Shown: positions 1 through 10,859 of the stretch, in pieces
Layout of the letters: each line of letters starts with the position of its first letter
Position numbering within the stretch: position 1 is the first letter of the stretch
Made by a program: the position numbers and the translations under genes
NCBI GenBank assembly: GCA_030068075.1
Contig: CM057827.1
Coordinates: forward strand, 69,268,500 to 69,332,499
From: Paguma larvata
Taxonomy: Eukaryota; Chordata; Mammalia; Carnivora; Viverridae
Direction of reading: 5' to 3'
Length of the DNA stretch: 64,000 bases
The notes under the pieces: generated by a model
The model's input: only the letters and a program-made list of their open reading frames with translations
What the model was told of the DNA's origin: nothing
The model's database searches: none

Positions 1-107
1 TTTTATGGCTTAATAGTATGTCATTGTATATATGATTTGCATTTTCTTTATTCATTTATCCGCTGATGAACATTTAGGTTGTTTCTATATTTTTGGCTAT
101 TGTAAAT
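1..107 (-). mobile_element. Older L1 relic, left part
   Basis: The sequence around 48-107 (TTCATTTATCCGCTGATGAA, then ...GGTTGTTTCTATATTTTTGG) is the reverse complement of a well-known stretch near the end of L1 ORF2. It breaks off at about 107 and resumes at about 1807. The two halves are one old L1 copy interrupted by a younger L1. Confidence 0.8.
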
Positions 108-120
108 AATTTTGACTACT
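108..120. repeat. Left target-site duplication of the nested L1
   Basis: AATTTTGACTACT at 108-120 closely matches AATTTTTGACTAT at 1795-1806, with a length change in the T run and one base change. The copies bracket the younger L1 and its inverted part. Confidence 0.65.
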
Positions 121-1215
121 TTTTAAAATATAATTTATTGTCAAGTTGGCTAACATACAATGTATACAGTGTGTTCTTGGTTTTGGGGGTAGATTCCCGT
201 GATTCCCGTGACATATAACACCCAGTGCTCTTCCCAACAAGTGCTCTCCTCAATGCCCATCACCCATTTTCCCCTCTACCCATCAACCCTCAGTTTGTTC
301 TCTCTATTTAAGAGTGTCTTATGGTTTGCTTCCCTCACTCTGTAACTATTTTCTTCCTTTTCCCTTCCCCCGTGGTCTTCTGTTGTTTCTCAGGTTCCAC
401 ATATGAGTGAAAACATATGATATCTGTCTTTCTCTGACTGACTTATTTCACTTAGCATAGTACCTTCCTCCATGTCGCTGCAAATAGCAGGATTTCATTC
501 TTTCTCATTGCCAAGTAGTATTCTGTTGTATATATAAACCATATCTTATTTATCCTTTCATCAGTTGATGGACATTTAGGCTCTTTCTATATTTTGGCTA
601 TTGTTGAAAGTGCTGCTATAAACATTGGGGTACATGTGCCCCTATGAATCAGCACTCCTGTATCCTTTGGATAAATTTCTAGTAGTGCTATTGCTGGGTG
701 GTAGGGTAGTTCTATTTTTAATTTGTTAAGGCACTTCCACACTGTTTTCCAGAGAAGCTGCACCAGTTTGCATTCCCACCAGCAGTGCAAGAGGGTTCCT
801 GTTTCTCTATATTCTCGCCAGCATCTGTTGTTTCCTGAATTGTTAATTTTAGCCACTCTGACCAGTGTGAAGTGGTATCTCAGTGTAGTTTTGATTTATA
901 TTTCCCTGATGATGAGTGATGTTGAGCATCTTTTCATGTGTCTGTTGGCCATATGGATGTCTTCTTTGGAGAAGTGTCTGTTCATGTCTTCTGCCCATTT
1001 CTTCACTGGATTAGTTGTTTTTTTTTGGGTGTTGAGTTTGGAAAGTTCTTTATAGATTTTGGATACTAACCCTTTATCTGATACGTCATTTGCAAATATC
1101 TTGTCCCATTCCATCAGTTGCCTTTTAGTTTTGTTGATTGTTTCCTTTGCAGTGCAGAAGCTTTTTATCTTGATAAGGTCTCAATAGTTGATTTTTGCTT
1201 TTAATCCCCTTGCCT
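121..1215 (-). mobile_element. Younger carnivore L1, 3' end (3' UTR plus C-terminal ORF2), reverse strand
   Basis: From about 137 to 400 the sequence matches the carnivore L1 3' UTR in reverse. From about 587 to 1215 the reverse strand encodes the C-terminal part of L1 ORF2, including a CWWECK motif near 775 and SKEDIHMA near 945. The frame runs 1114 to 587 with an in-frame stop at 893-895, so the copy is dead. ORF2 encodes an endonuclease/reverse transcriptase; only its last third is present here. The element is 5'-truncated, and its upstream part is found inverted at 1216-1794. Confidence 0.85.
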
Positions 1216-1794
1216 GTTTTATGAAGGAAATTGAAGAAGACACAAAGAAATGGAAAAACATTCCATACTCATGGATTGGAAGAATAAATATTATTAAAAT
1301 GTCAATACTACCCAAAGCAATCCACACATTCAATGCAATCCCAATCAAAGTTGCACCGGCGTTCTTCTCAAAGCTAGAACAAACAATCCTGAAATTTGTA
1401 TGCAACAACAAAAGACCCTAAATAGCTAGAGTAATGTGGAAAAAGAAAACCAAAGTGGGAGGCATCACAACCCCAGGCTGTAACCTCTACTACAAAGCTG
1501 TAATCATCCAGACAGTGTACTACTGGCACAAAAACAGATGCATAGACCAATGGAGTAGAACAGAGAACCCAGAGTTGGACCCACAAATGTATGGAAAACT
1601 AATCTTTGACAAAGCAAGAAAGAGTATCCAATAGGAAAAAGACAGTCTCTTTAGCACATGGTGCTGGGAGAGCTGGACAGCGACATGCAAAAGATTAAAA
1701 CTAGACCACTTTCTTACACATACACAAAAAATAAACTCAAAATGAATGAAAGACCTAAATGTGAGACAGGAAACCATGAAAACCCTAGAGGAGA
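1216..1794 (+). mobile_element. Inverted 5' part of the same L1 (ORF2 segment, forward strand)
   Basis: The forward strand encodes ORF2 protein just upstream of the part in the neighbouring reverse segment. Visible motifs are [16 protein letters not shown] near 1228, YYWHKNR near 1518 and GKLIFDKA near 1592. Stops interrupt it near 1420 and 1634. In ORF2 order this piece precedes the 121-1215 piece, with a short stretch missing between them. That is the signature of twin-priming inversion during one insertion. Confidence 0.8.
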
Positions 1795-1806
1795 AATTTT
1801 TGACTA
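1795..1806. repeat. Right target-site duplication of the nested L1
   Basis: AATTTTTGACTAT lies directly at the end of the inverted L1 piece and matches the left copy at 108-120. Immediately to its right the older L1 resumes. Confidence 0.65.
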
Positions 1807-1950
1807 TTTTAAACATGGGAGTGCAGATATCTTTTTGAGTTAGTGTTTTCATTTTCTTCAGATGCCCAGAAGTGGATTTGCTGGATCATATGGTAGTTCT
1901 AGTTCTAATTTTTTTGAGGAACCCCCATATTTTCTATATCATTCAGTGAT
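1807..1950 (-). mobile_element. Older L1 relic, right part
   Basis: The reverse complement reads as the L1 ORF2 region with the words KDICTPMF near 1820, and the forward strand carries the familiar TTGCTGGATCATATGGTAG at 1880. It continues the relic broken at position 107. Confidence 0.8.
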
Positions 1951-2479
1951 TTCTTAACAATGTAATTTGTCTTATCACGAAATTGAGAATTTTTATTTGA
2001 ACCATTTATTTTTTCTTTTCAATGAATTGTGGGTATTTCAAATAGAGAGAGTTGAATCTGGGGTCCGATCATTTTGTTCACGTGGGGCTCAGGCAAATTT
2101 GTTTCTATAACAAAGAGTTTCCCATTCCCCTATCTGGCTTCACACCATGGGTGCTGGTTCTGGCTCCATCGACAAGACTCTGGGGTGGAGAGGGAGCCAG
2201 GCCTGCAGATGTGGTTCTCGTTTGGTGAAAGGCTGCCGAAGGTGAGTTCAGGCCCGAAGATTCCTTTCTCATTTTATTTGGGTAATTAAGATGGCATGGC
2301 TATTACTTGAGTTTCTAGAAACACTTCTCTATGACATAAAAAGTGGATTTTCTGTGAGACTTGCTTTTGAGATGTTCTGTTTTAAAAGAATGCGACTGTT
2401 CTGAAACATTGCAGGAATAATTTATTTTGTGGCTAACATCTTCAGGTTTAGGGAAAAGAATCCGAGTATCTTCTTCATT
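1951..2479. other. Intronic stretch, nothing recognised
   Basis: No repeat family or exon could be named. A GAAGGTGAGTTC word at 2238-2249 looks like a splice donor but has no acceptor or conserved frame with it. Confidence 0.4.
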
Positions 2480-2640
2480 ACATCCATTCCCTCCACAGAT
2501 ATCTACTGTGCACTTCTCATGTAGCAGGCACTGTGCGGGGTGCTGGACAACACGAACATAGTCTCCTGCCCTCACAGGACTTCCAGTGGAGAAGACAGGC
2601 ACACACAGGAGTTAAATCTGTCAGATGGTGATATGAGCTA
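2480..2640 (-). repeat. L2 LINE 3' relic
   Basis: The sequence reads as the reverse complement of an L2 3' end: a worn form of tattgagcacttactatgtg, then AGGCACTGTGCGGGGTGCTG at 2526, then CCTGCCCTCACAGGACTTCC at 2565. Confidence 0.65.
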
Positions 2641-2944
2641 TGAAGGAAGTTAAAACAGGGACGGGGAAATAGGAAGAGTGCCAAGGGGTGAGGGACCCGC
2701 GCTAGGAATTAGAGTCTTGTGCTACTTATGGTGATCGATGGGACCCACAGGCATGAAATAGCACAACCCTTTACCCATTGTGGCTTATCGTGCTGTCATA
2801 GTCACCGCCATCTTTGTCGCTGTCACTGCCAGAATGTACCTACCCACACCTGTCAGCTAGGGTGTGTATAGAATGAGTCAGACAGCTGAGTGTCCTTATG
2901 TGGACACATGCAGAGGACTTATTAATGACAAATAAAACCACAAA

Positions 2945-3065
2945 ATGACTGTATTCATTCAGCAAATGTTTACTAAATGATTGTATATACAAGGCATTGT
3001 GGAGGGCAGTAAGGTCCATCATATACACCTTTCCAGAAGAACATATAATCTAGCATATTTGTGTG
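2945..3065 (-). repeat. L2 LINE 3' relic
   Basis: ATTCATTCAGCAAATGTTTA at 2952 followed by AAGGCATTGTGGAGGGCAG is the L2 3' end in reverse. It is heavily worn. Confidence 0.55.
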
Positions 3066-3735
3066 CACTAGGTCGTTTACATGTTGGTGATCTAACATTC
3101 GAGGTGAACTCTGAAAGGTCCACAACACGTGCTGTTTGTCATTCTGCTGACGCATGGTTTTCCATCAGGTCTTCTGGGAGGTGGGTGTGATGTACTAACC
3201 TGGGAGTGTGTTAGGCGAGTGTACCGTGTCCACATTCCAGCAGAGTGTAATTTCTACCCATTGATTAATGTGTAAAATGCCTTTGAAGTGAAATACGCTT
3301 TCTTGGTGAAGGATTGCTCTCAGAAGGAAGCCAGTTTCAGGTGCTGGTGTACCACATGGTGGTGCTTAGCCAGAAAATGGAATCATTTAGGGTCTCAAGG
3401 ACATACTTGGCATTTTCCAACTGTTATGAGGGATTTCATATGCCGCACTTGTCACCTTGGAGATGAACCCCCTATGAGCACACTATTTGGGTGAATCATG
3501 ATAAGGGGCCTAATTGGAAGTGTGGACATGGGAGAGGTTATCGCCTTTGTCTGGAGGTGACCGTCATGGAGGAAGCTACTTTAGGAGCTGTTTCATCTGG
3601 GCCTTAATACTAGGTTATTTCCTTTCCTTTAGAAATGAAGGTTCAGGCATCTTTGTGTGAAAGTCCTGGCCATTTATTATATAGATGGGATCAAAAGTTT
3701 ACTGTGTAAAAATATATATACTACTGCATAGAAAC

Positions 3736-3740
<5 letters not shown>
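3066..3740. other. Intronic stretch, nothing recognised
   Basis: No recognisable repeat, exon or RNA gene was seen between the L2 relic and the microsatellite. Confidence 0.4.

Positions 3741-3812
<72 letters not shown>
3741..3812. repeat. Compound microsatellite (GT)n(AT)n
   Basis: About 22 uninterrupted GT units (3741-3784) run directly into about 14 AT units (3785-3812). Uninterrupted arrays this long are usually length-variable. Confidence 0.95.
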
Positions 3813-3815
<3 letters not shown>

Positions 3816-4025
3816 GTTGTAACTTGTTCTGCAAGACGAGCAAACATTTCTAATAAATCTTAACTTGATAAACGACCGATGTCTTGCAATACGAGCGTAT
3901 GTGACACCAAATGTCATGCGATCACAGCTGAGCCAATGGTTCTTGAAATTTGCTTTATATACAAGTGCTTTGGATTACAATGTTTCTAGAATGAATTATA
4001 CTTGCAAACCAAGGTTTTACTGTAT
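3813..4025. mobile_element. Carnivore dispersed repeat, probably Tc1/mariner-type DNA element
   Basis: The block from GTTGTAACTTGTTCTGCAAG through CTTTGGATTACAATGTTTCT to CAAACCAAGGTTTTACTGTA is a pattern I associate with a short dispersed carnivore element. The right end ACTGTA, next to TA, suggests a Tc1/mariner-type terminus, but the terminal inverted repeats are weak here. The class call is inference; that it is a repeat is more certain. Confidence 0.5.
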
Positions 4026-4041
4026 GTAATATACTATATAG

Positions 4042-4045
<4 letters not shown>

Positions 4046-4078
<33 letters not shown>

Positions 4079-4080
4079 TG
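4046..4080. repeat. (GT)n microsatellite
   Basis: About 15 GT units are interrupted near 4077 (GAGTG). It sits on the other side of the 3813-4025 repeat from the longer GT/AT array. Confidence 0.9.
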
Positions 4081-4085
4081 TATGT

Positions 4086-4684
4086 GTAAAGAGAAATCGT
4101 GGAAGGGGAAGGAAAACCTTCAATATACAGTGGCAGAGGCTGTCGGCTACCCTCCAGAATCTACGATTTCTTCTTCCCAAGCCCACGGTGAGAATACATC
4201 TTCCAGCCTCCCTTGCGCTTACGTGCAGCCATCTGACTGAATTCCAGCCAGTAGAAGGTCCATGATGAAGAGGGCAGAGCCCGTCAACCTCAGGCCCCGT
4301 TTCAGCATGAGGAAGATGAACACCTCATCCTTTCTCCATCATGGAGGGAAGACACAAAGTTCTGAGGTGTTTGCACCATTATACATTTTTGGGTATATTT
4401 CAGCAGCAAGTAGTCTTCCCTAACTAATCCCAGCACTCTGTGCGGTAAAGGAGAGAGGCAAAAGACTCCAGTTTCAGTGTGTAGGTCTTACTTCCCTGGG
4501 AATACCAGACCCAGTTGTTTCTGCCCGAAAGGCAGAATCTGCACTCCTGGAGGAGGGTGGTGGTTGTGCTTTTAGGCTCCTGCTGTGCGTTTATTACTGC
4601 ACCCGCTGCTCCTTGCTGTACCCACAACAGCTGGGCAGAGTCCAAGGAATGCTAGGTAATCCCTGATTTTTCTTCTTCCTTTCT
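4086..4684. other. Intronic stretch, possible unnamed ancient repeat
   Basis: The part at about 4205-4265 (CAGCCTCCCTTGCGCTTACG, then ...ATTCCAGCCAGTAG) resembles a dispersed mammalian repeat, but I cannot name the family. Nothing else is recognised. Confidence 0.3.
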
Positions 4685-4795
4685 TGTTCTCAAATATTTT
4701 AGTGCCTGTCTTGTGCTAGGTGCTACTGGGGATACCTAGAAATGAAAGAAGCATGAACTGTAACCTCAAAGAGCTAACAAGTCTACCTGCCCAGA
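4685..4795 (-). repeat. L2 LINE 3' relic
   Basis: CTTGTGCTAGGTGCTACTGG at 4712, then GGATACCTAGAAATGAAAGA and CCTCAAAGAGCTAACAAGTC, is the L2 3' end in reverse. Confidence 0.65.
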
Positions 4796-4861
4796 CTGTT
4801 TCAAATGGGGCTGTCAGCCAGAGGTAACAAAAAACCCAAGAGAAATTGTTTAAACGATAAG

Positions 4862-4990
4862 AGATTTTTTTTCAAGAGCTGAGAGGTACATAGACTTTAG
4901 GTACAAAGTTAACATACAGTGTAGTATTGGTTTCAGGAGTAGAATTTAGTGACTCATCACTTAGATACATCACCCAGGGAATCCAGTAGG
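4862..4990 (-). mobile_element. Short L1 3'-end fragment
   Basis: GTTAACATACAGTGTAGTAT followed by GGTTTCAGGAGTAGAATTTA and GACTCATCACTTAGATACAT is the carnivore L1 3' UTR in reverse. A T run at 4865-4872 stands where the reversed poly(A) would be. The copy is truncated to about 130 bases. Confidence 0.6.
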
Positions 4991-5429
4991 ATTGATCCCT
5001 GAAATTTATTTTAAGTAGTCAACCACAAAAGTCCGGTGAACCATCCACCTGGAATTGCCTTCCTCTCTCCTCATGTCTTTAATTCTAATACGGAACATTT
5101 AGCAGGTGTTGTCGATTGCCCAGAGCAAGTTGACCGGATGCCTTTTTCCCCTTGAATTCCATTGAACTGGGCCCACAGTGGAAGAATCAAACTGTAAAGT
5201 AGTTACTTTACTGAGTTTTGCAAATGGTACTGAGATGAGGGGATTAGTGTATGTAACCCAAGAAAATCCCGTTCAACCATATTTTAGTTTCAGCAAATTC
5301 GATGGCTCCCTCCATTTGGCCTAACACTGCATTTCAAGCTAGAATTTGAAGATCAGCTGCTTTCTTCCTCTTTAGCTGATTATCAGTCTCCCTTTTCGAT
5401 CTGCTGTGTTATTCCATTTTGTCCTTCTT
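4991..5429. other. Intronic stretch, nothing recognised
   Basis: No exon or nameable repeat was seen. Confidence 0.4.
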
Positions 5430-5565
5430 TCTGTCTTCCTTCTGAGATGGTCTACTCCTTAGATGTAGACACCACACTTGTGTTATCTTTGTATTCTTTT
5501 CCCTAGTCCCTTAGCGAAGAGCATAGCACAGTGTCTCAATAAATGTTCGATGAATTAATTGATGA
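5430..5565 (+). repeat. L2 LINE 3' relic
   Basis: GTTATCTTTGTATTCTTTTC then GCATAGCACAGTGTCTCAAT and AAATGTTCGATGAATTAATT matches the forward 3' end of L2. Confidence 0.6.
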
Positions 5566-6107
5566 CTTAGATTTGTTGCATTGGAAGAACTTCTTGAGCT
5601 AGTTTCATGCTTGGCGAATAGCTCTTCCCGTGGCTAACATCACTTCCTGATGCCATTGTATTGCTATCAATTCTTGTGATGTTTCATCTTGTTCAACTTA
5701 GTGACCCTGGCCTGGTCTTAGCCAGGAACAGGACTCCTCCAGCATGAGGTTTAAAAAGGGGCAAGTGGTGGCATGGCAAATGGTTATCGTGTGAGTGTAG
5801 TAGGCTGTGTCTTGATCTGGTCCAAAAAGTACTTGTAGGGCTCATGTCTGGTGTATGCTACTGGACCACATTCCTATGAATTCTTGGCAGCAGAGTCATC
5901 TCATGTGATATGTACTATATTGCTCAATTTAATAAGAGAACAACAGATGAATCCTTTTCTGCCTGGTAGTTAGGTTTGTATCTTAGGTCTTATTTGACTC
6001 ACTGTAGGTTCTAGAAGTTCTTTGAAAAGAGACTCCGTAGCTAGGCTTAGTTCTTCTTATAAAATTACCACTGAAATCCTCTCTCTGGGATTTGTTACAT
6101 TCCATTG
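5566..6107. other. Intronic stretch, nothing recognised
   Basis: No exon or nameable repeat was seen. Confidence 0.4.
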
Positions 6108-6123
6108 TAAAAGCACACTTTTT

Positions 6124-6322
6124 ACATTTTTTTAATGTTTACTTTTGAAAGAGAGTGTGAGTGGGGGAGGATCAGAGAGAGAGGGAGACATATAATCTGA
6201 AGCAGGTTCCAGGCTCTGAGCTGTCAGCACAGAGCCTGATGCCATGCTCTGACTCATGAATCACAAGATCATGATCTAAGCCCTAGTCTGATGCTTAACC
6301 GCCTGAGCCACCTAGGCGCCCC
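6124..6322 (-). mobile_element. Feline tRNA-Lys SINE, reverse strand
   Basis: The reversed element ends GAGCCACCTAGGCGCCCC at about 6305-6322, the complement of the SINE head. The segment CAGGCTCTGAGCTGTCAGCA and a T-rich left end (reversed A tail) are present. Imperfect flanking duplication: TAAAAGCACACTTTT near 6108 against TAAAAGTGCATTTT near 6323. It is more worn than the copy at 6436. Confidence 0.9.
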
Positions 6323-6422
6323 TAAAAGTGCATTTTAATAGTAGTAACAGAACAGAAAGGTGTCTTACCAGGATTTAGGACACTAAAGGACAGGGAAGAA
6401 GGTGCTTATTATAGGAAGAATG

Positions 6423-6660
6423 CTCCACTCTTCTTTTTTTTTTTTAATGTTTTTATTTATTTTTGAAAGACGGAGACAGAGCATGAGTGGGGGAGAGGCA
6501 GAGAAAGAGGGAGACCCAGAATCTGAAGCAGGGTCCAGGCTCTGAGCTGTCAGCACAGAGCCCGACGCGGGGCTGGAACCCATGAACTGCGAGATCCTGA
6601 CCTGAGCTGAAGTCGGACGCTTAGCCAACTGAGCCACCCAGGCGCCCCTCCACTCTTCTT
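6423..6660 (-). mobile_element. Feline tRNA-Lys SINE, reverse strand, with 13-bp target-site duplication
   Basis: The body runs 6436-6647 and ends GAGCCACCCAGGCGCCCC, a near-consensus reversed SINE head. CTCCACTCTTCTT occurs at 6423-6435 and again at 6648-6660, a perfect 13-base target-site duplication. Low divergence and intact duplication point to a fairly recent insertion. Confidence 0.95.
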
Positions 6661-7615
6661 TGTGATTGGCGGCACATCTATTCCTTTGAGCAACAGTGGG
6701 ATTATGTCAGTGTTTTCCTTCATTTTTAGAGTTAACATCTTGTCTTCCCCCTCCTTGCCACCTGAGAGGTGACTTTGAAAGAAGCTGGCCAGAGCTTCCA
6801 TCAGATCTTGCTCTTCTCACCTCTTTTGTCAGTTTATGAATCTTTTGCCAGAAAATCATCTTCACATCTCTGATTATTTGGCCTTCACACTTAAGAATCT
6901 ATCATATGAATATGTCCATGCTGACTTACTTGTTTCTTAAGTTTGAATGCCTTTGTGAAGACAGGGGAACTGTTGTTTCTTTAACAGGACTTAGTAAACT
7001 GGAAGAACTCAATTATATAGAAATCCCTGTCATAAAGTAACCTTAAAAAGTTTTTAAGTATTTATGTTGGAAATGTGGAGCGGATTATCTTCTTCAGAGT
7101 AATCTGTGATGATTAACAGTGAAGGAGTTAAATTTTCCTAGGTCTCCATTCACTGGACTAAATTACATTATAGTGGCCTAAAAGTATTGGCCCCGTTTCA
7201 TCTGCTTCCAGGAAATAGTTTTAGAGAATCTCCTCACTAAGTATCAATAGTTTGTAATCTGAATAGTTTAGTGTTCTCTGTCACCTTGACTGGTGGTGTG
7301 AGCCCACCTTTCATAGTGGCTTAAATGATGTTGTTGCAAGAGGCAGCCTGGGAAAATAGCTAGTGACCCTACGTGTACATTTTAGACCCAAGACCTAGCA
7401 GAAGGTGCATCCTTCAAATAGGGAATAGTGATGAGTACGTTCAAAAGATGCTTGATTGTGGAAGGTAATGCTACCTTCTGCCTAAATTATAGTCACTGTG
7501 GCGGAAAAGTAACATTAGTCCTATTCTAAAGGCCTCCTTCCCCCCACTTCTTGTCTACTGATGGAACATGTGCCACATTCAACATAAAATTGTAAGTACG
7601 TTACAAACGGCAAAA
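6661..7615. other. Intronic stretch, nothing recognised
   Basis: No exon or nameable repeat was seen. Confidence 0.4.
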
Positions 7616-7619
7616 GGCA

Positions 7620-8150
7620 AAAAAAAAAAAAAAAAAACCACAGTCTGGAGAAACAAAGTTACAAGCAAAACCAGACTCTGATAGAACAGAGATGTTAAAA
7701 TTATCAGACAAGGAATTTAAAAGAAGTATGATACGTGAAGGCTCTAATGAAAAAAGTTTAAAACCTGCAAGGACAAATGGGCCATGTTAACAGAGAGATT
7801 GAAACTCTTAAGAATCCAAAGAAAATGGTAGAAATTAAAAACATAGTAACAGAAATGAAGGCTGCCTTTGATGGACTCATGAATAGACTTGACACTGCCA
7901 AAGAAGGAATCCGTGCACTTGAAGCTCAATCAATAGAAACTTGCCAAATTGAAATGCAAAGAGAAAAAATAATGAAACAAAACAGAACATCCAAAGTCTG
8001 TGGGACAATATACAAAATTGTAGCATATGTGCAGTTGGAATGCCAGAAGGAGAAGAGAGAAAGGAAAAGAAATATTTGAAATAATAATGGTTGAAAACGT
8101 TGCAAAACCAATGACTGACAGCAAACCACAGATCCGGGAGACTCAGTGAT
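7620..8150 (+). mobile_element. Old L1 (or HAL1) ORF1 relic
   Basis: The forward strand at 7777-8079 has an open stretch encoding a charged, coiled-coil-like peptide. Sequence such as GCCAGAAGGAGAAGAGAGAA at 8042 and AAATATTTGAAATAATAATG at 8069 is typical of mammalian L1 ORF1. L1 ORF1 encodes an RNA-binding chaperone protein; this copy is a fragment without ORF2. An A-run of about 18 bases at 7621-7638 marks the left edge. HAL1 is an alternative because it carries only ORF1. Confidence 0.7.
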
Positions 8151-8184
8151 AAATACCTGAGGGCTTTTTTCCCCGACACCAAAT

Positions 8185-9055
8185 ATGTGATTTTTTTTTT
8201 TATACCAATTCTCTAGTTCTGTGATAGCAAGTGAGTGTCCAACAATTCAATTCACTTCTGACACCAGTTCCTGGAGTTAGCTTAGACCCCACAGGTTAAG
8301 GGCTCAGCCCCATAAGACTGTCCCCCCTTCAGATGGCAGCCGCAAATAGGGTGCTCAGGTTACCAACATTTCCGCCCAGCCAACTACAGTTTTGGAGAAT
8401 CTCATGACCCCTCTCCCCTAGGTTGTATAATTTTCCGGAACAGCTATATTTATAGAACTCATGGAAGTACTTTACTTACAATTACCACTTTGTTATAAAG
8501 GATACAACTCACACTTGGCAAAATGGAAGAGATGCACAGGGCAAGGTATGCAAATGAGTCAAGGACCCCTACCACAAAATTCCCATGTCCTCTCCTGGAG
8601 CACCACCCTCCCAGCACCTCCACCTAGTCACCAACCTGGAAGTTTTCTGAATCCCATTGTTGAGGAGGTTTTATGGAGGTTTCATTACATAGGCATGGCT
8701 GACTAAATCATTGGCCATTGGTGATTCACGTCAGTCTCTAGCTCTTCTCATCCTTGGAGGTGAAGGAGTAGAATGCTTAAAGTTCCAACCCTCAGATCAT
8801 GCCTTGGTCTTTCTGGCAACTAACCAAAATCTTGAACCTTTATAGGGGTCCACAGGAGTCACCTCATTAGCATAAGCTCAGGTGGTGTTTAGAGACGCTT
8901 GTTATGAATAACAAGACACTCCTATCACTCAGGAAATTCCAAGAGTTTTTGGAGTTCTCGCCTAGGAACCTGAGACAAAGACCAAATAAGTATTTCCCAT
9001 TTTACCCCACTACTCTGCCTACCATCCCCTAACCACAGTTAGGTGTATCTTACTC
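8185..9055 (+). mobile_element. LTR-like block, possibly an ERVL-type solo LTR
   Basis: The stretch from about 8220 to 9000 has a composition unlike its neighbours. Its end (CACTCCTATCACTCAGGAAA, then GACAAAGACCAAATAAGTAT) resembles the tail of a class of mammalian LTRs I have seen but cannot name. No internal retroviral coding region is attached. Orientation and family are inference. Confidence 0.4.
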
Positions 9056-9232
9056 ATAGTGCGGAAAACCAAAGAAGAAGAATATCATGAGAGAAGTCTG
9101 AAGAGAAGAACATCTTACCCATAGAAGAACAAGTAAAACAGTTACAGTGGCTTGCTCATCAGGATCCATGCAGACAAGATGAGAATGGCATCAAATTTTT
9201 AGTTTGTTGAGAGAAAAGAACTTTTTTCTTAT

Positions 9233-9360
9233 AACCAACAATATTTACTGAGTATCTGTGCTATCATCTGGTATATAATTAGACTAAAACATGAAGGCTG
9301 CCCTGAAGGAGCTCACAAGTGGGCTAAGAGAGAAGCAAGTGGGATGTACAAGATATGGTA
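9233..9360 (-). repeat. L2 LINE 3' relic
   Basis: ACCAACAATATTTACTGAGT then CTGCCCTGAAGGAGCTCACA is the L2 3' end in reverse. Confidence 0.6.
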
Positions 9361-10855
9361 TTTAGTGGGTAAGAATAAAAGGTTATAGGAATCCAAAGGG
9401 ATTAGAGAGGTGAGGTGGGGTGCTCCAAGGAAGTGACATTTTTAGATTACAGAATGCCTCCTTTCTCCACGCCCTACCATTTACCCAGCAGGACTCCAGT
9501 GTAATAACAGCAGATGGTAGCTGAAAGACACACACAGACACTGTCCTAGGAGCAGAACCTAGGAGAGCCCAAAGCCAAGAGGGGAGACAAAAGCAGCACA
9601 CTAGAGGAATCCGAAGCCCGTGGTACAGCTGGCACAGCTACGACAAGTCATAAACACAGCCCAAGTCCCTGCAGAGAGAATATTCTGTGACTGGATCTGT
9701 GAAGATAACGGTGACTCAGGTGCTAGGATAAACATACTAATATGTTAGCCTGGTTTAGGTTTATTAATCTCTGAAGACATCACCATACAAGCCTGATATA
9801 ATTTCTTTAAAGTTTTATTGAATATACTTCTAAAAAAATTTTTTTAAGCCTCGGGATGGAATAGGCCCTGGCAGTTTATGGACCGTGATTTGGTAGCTAT
9901 CAGAGAAGGATGTGAACCTCTTTTTCTGTCTTGTAACAACAGACTACTTGAATGTTTCTCTCTGCATCTGCCTTTGATGATTAGATTCTTCTCACCAAGG
10001 ACTTCAGTGATTAATGGACTGGGTAGAATGTAAGGTGACTTAAGGCCGCTGCCTTAAAATAGGTTACCACTAACACACAAACTGGATAAAGATTCATACA
10101 TAAAGGAAGTTTTGATTGTATGATTTGGGGAGTTATTAACTATGAAAATAATCACACTACCTTTCATGGTCTATAACTGAGGTTAAAAGCATTTTTTGGT
10201 TTCTCCTAAAGACAGTAATGTTTTCGCCAGTTCTTGGGAGTGGCCAAAGATGAGCTTCTTATCTCTTGAATATTGAAGACAGTCATTTCAAGGACCATTC
10301 TTTGAATTTTTAGGTATGATAAAATAGTATTACTCCAAAATGTTTTCCAATTAAAAAAAAACCATAAAAAGGCCACTCTTTTGAAGGCACGACTTTGATC
10401 TTAGCAATATTTACTTTATCAATATCTGCCATGCCTGTGGTAGGTGTTTAATAAATTCAAATTGTTTGATACAATTACGTGAGTCCTGAGAGCCCAGGAT
10501 AGCCAAGCTTTGTTTATTCATAGAGTTCTATCAAGAAGTCATAGTCTCTACCCAACTTGATTGAAAGAACTTTAGTTTTTCCTCTTAGATTAACTTGAGC
10601 CAAGACTTCTTAACAGCTATCAAGAAACAATATGCTATTTATTCCCAATATTCCTATTAGCAATCTTTAGATCAACCGCTAAAAAAAAACCACTTAGGAG
10701 TTCACTTCTCATCTCTAACTCATGCATTAGAACATATTATTTTGACATTATTGAAAGAAATTTATTTTTGCTTAAAAGAACCTGCCCCACTTCCTTGACA
10801 GTCTTATACAAGGTGATCAGCCTCATTAATAACCTAAGATATGCACATTTTAATA
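9361..10855. other. Intronic stretch, little recognised
   Basis: Only a short L2-like tail (GGTAGGTGTTTAATAAATTC at 10439) was noticed. Runs of A at 10351-10359 and 10680-10689 are too short to mark elements. Confidence 0.4.
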
Positions 10856-10859
10856 ACAT

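Noticed and set aside
2220..2250. Possible exon end with a GAAGGTGAGTTC donor
   Set aside because: A good donor word alone is common; no acceptor, conserved frame or known STXBP6 sequence accompanies it.
3699..3917. His/Thr and Ile/Tyr repeat peptide
   Set aside because: Translation of the GT/AT microsatellite only.
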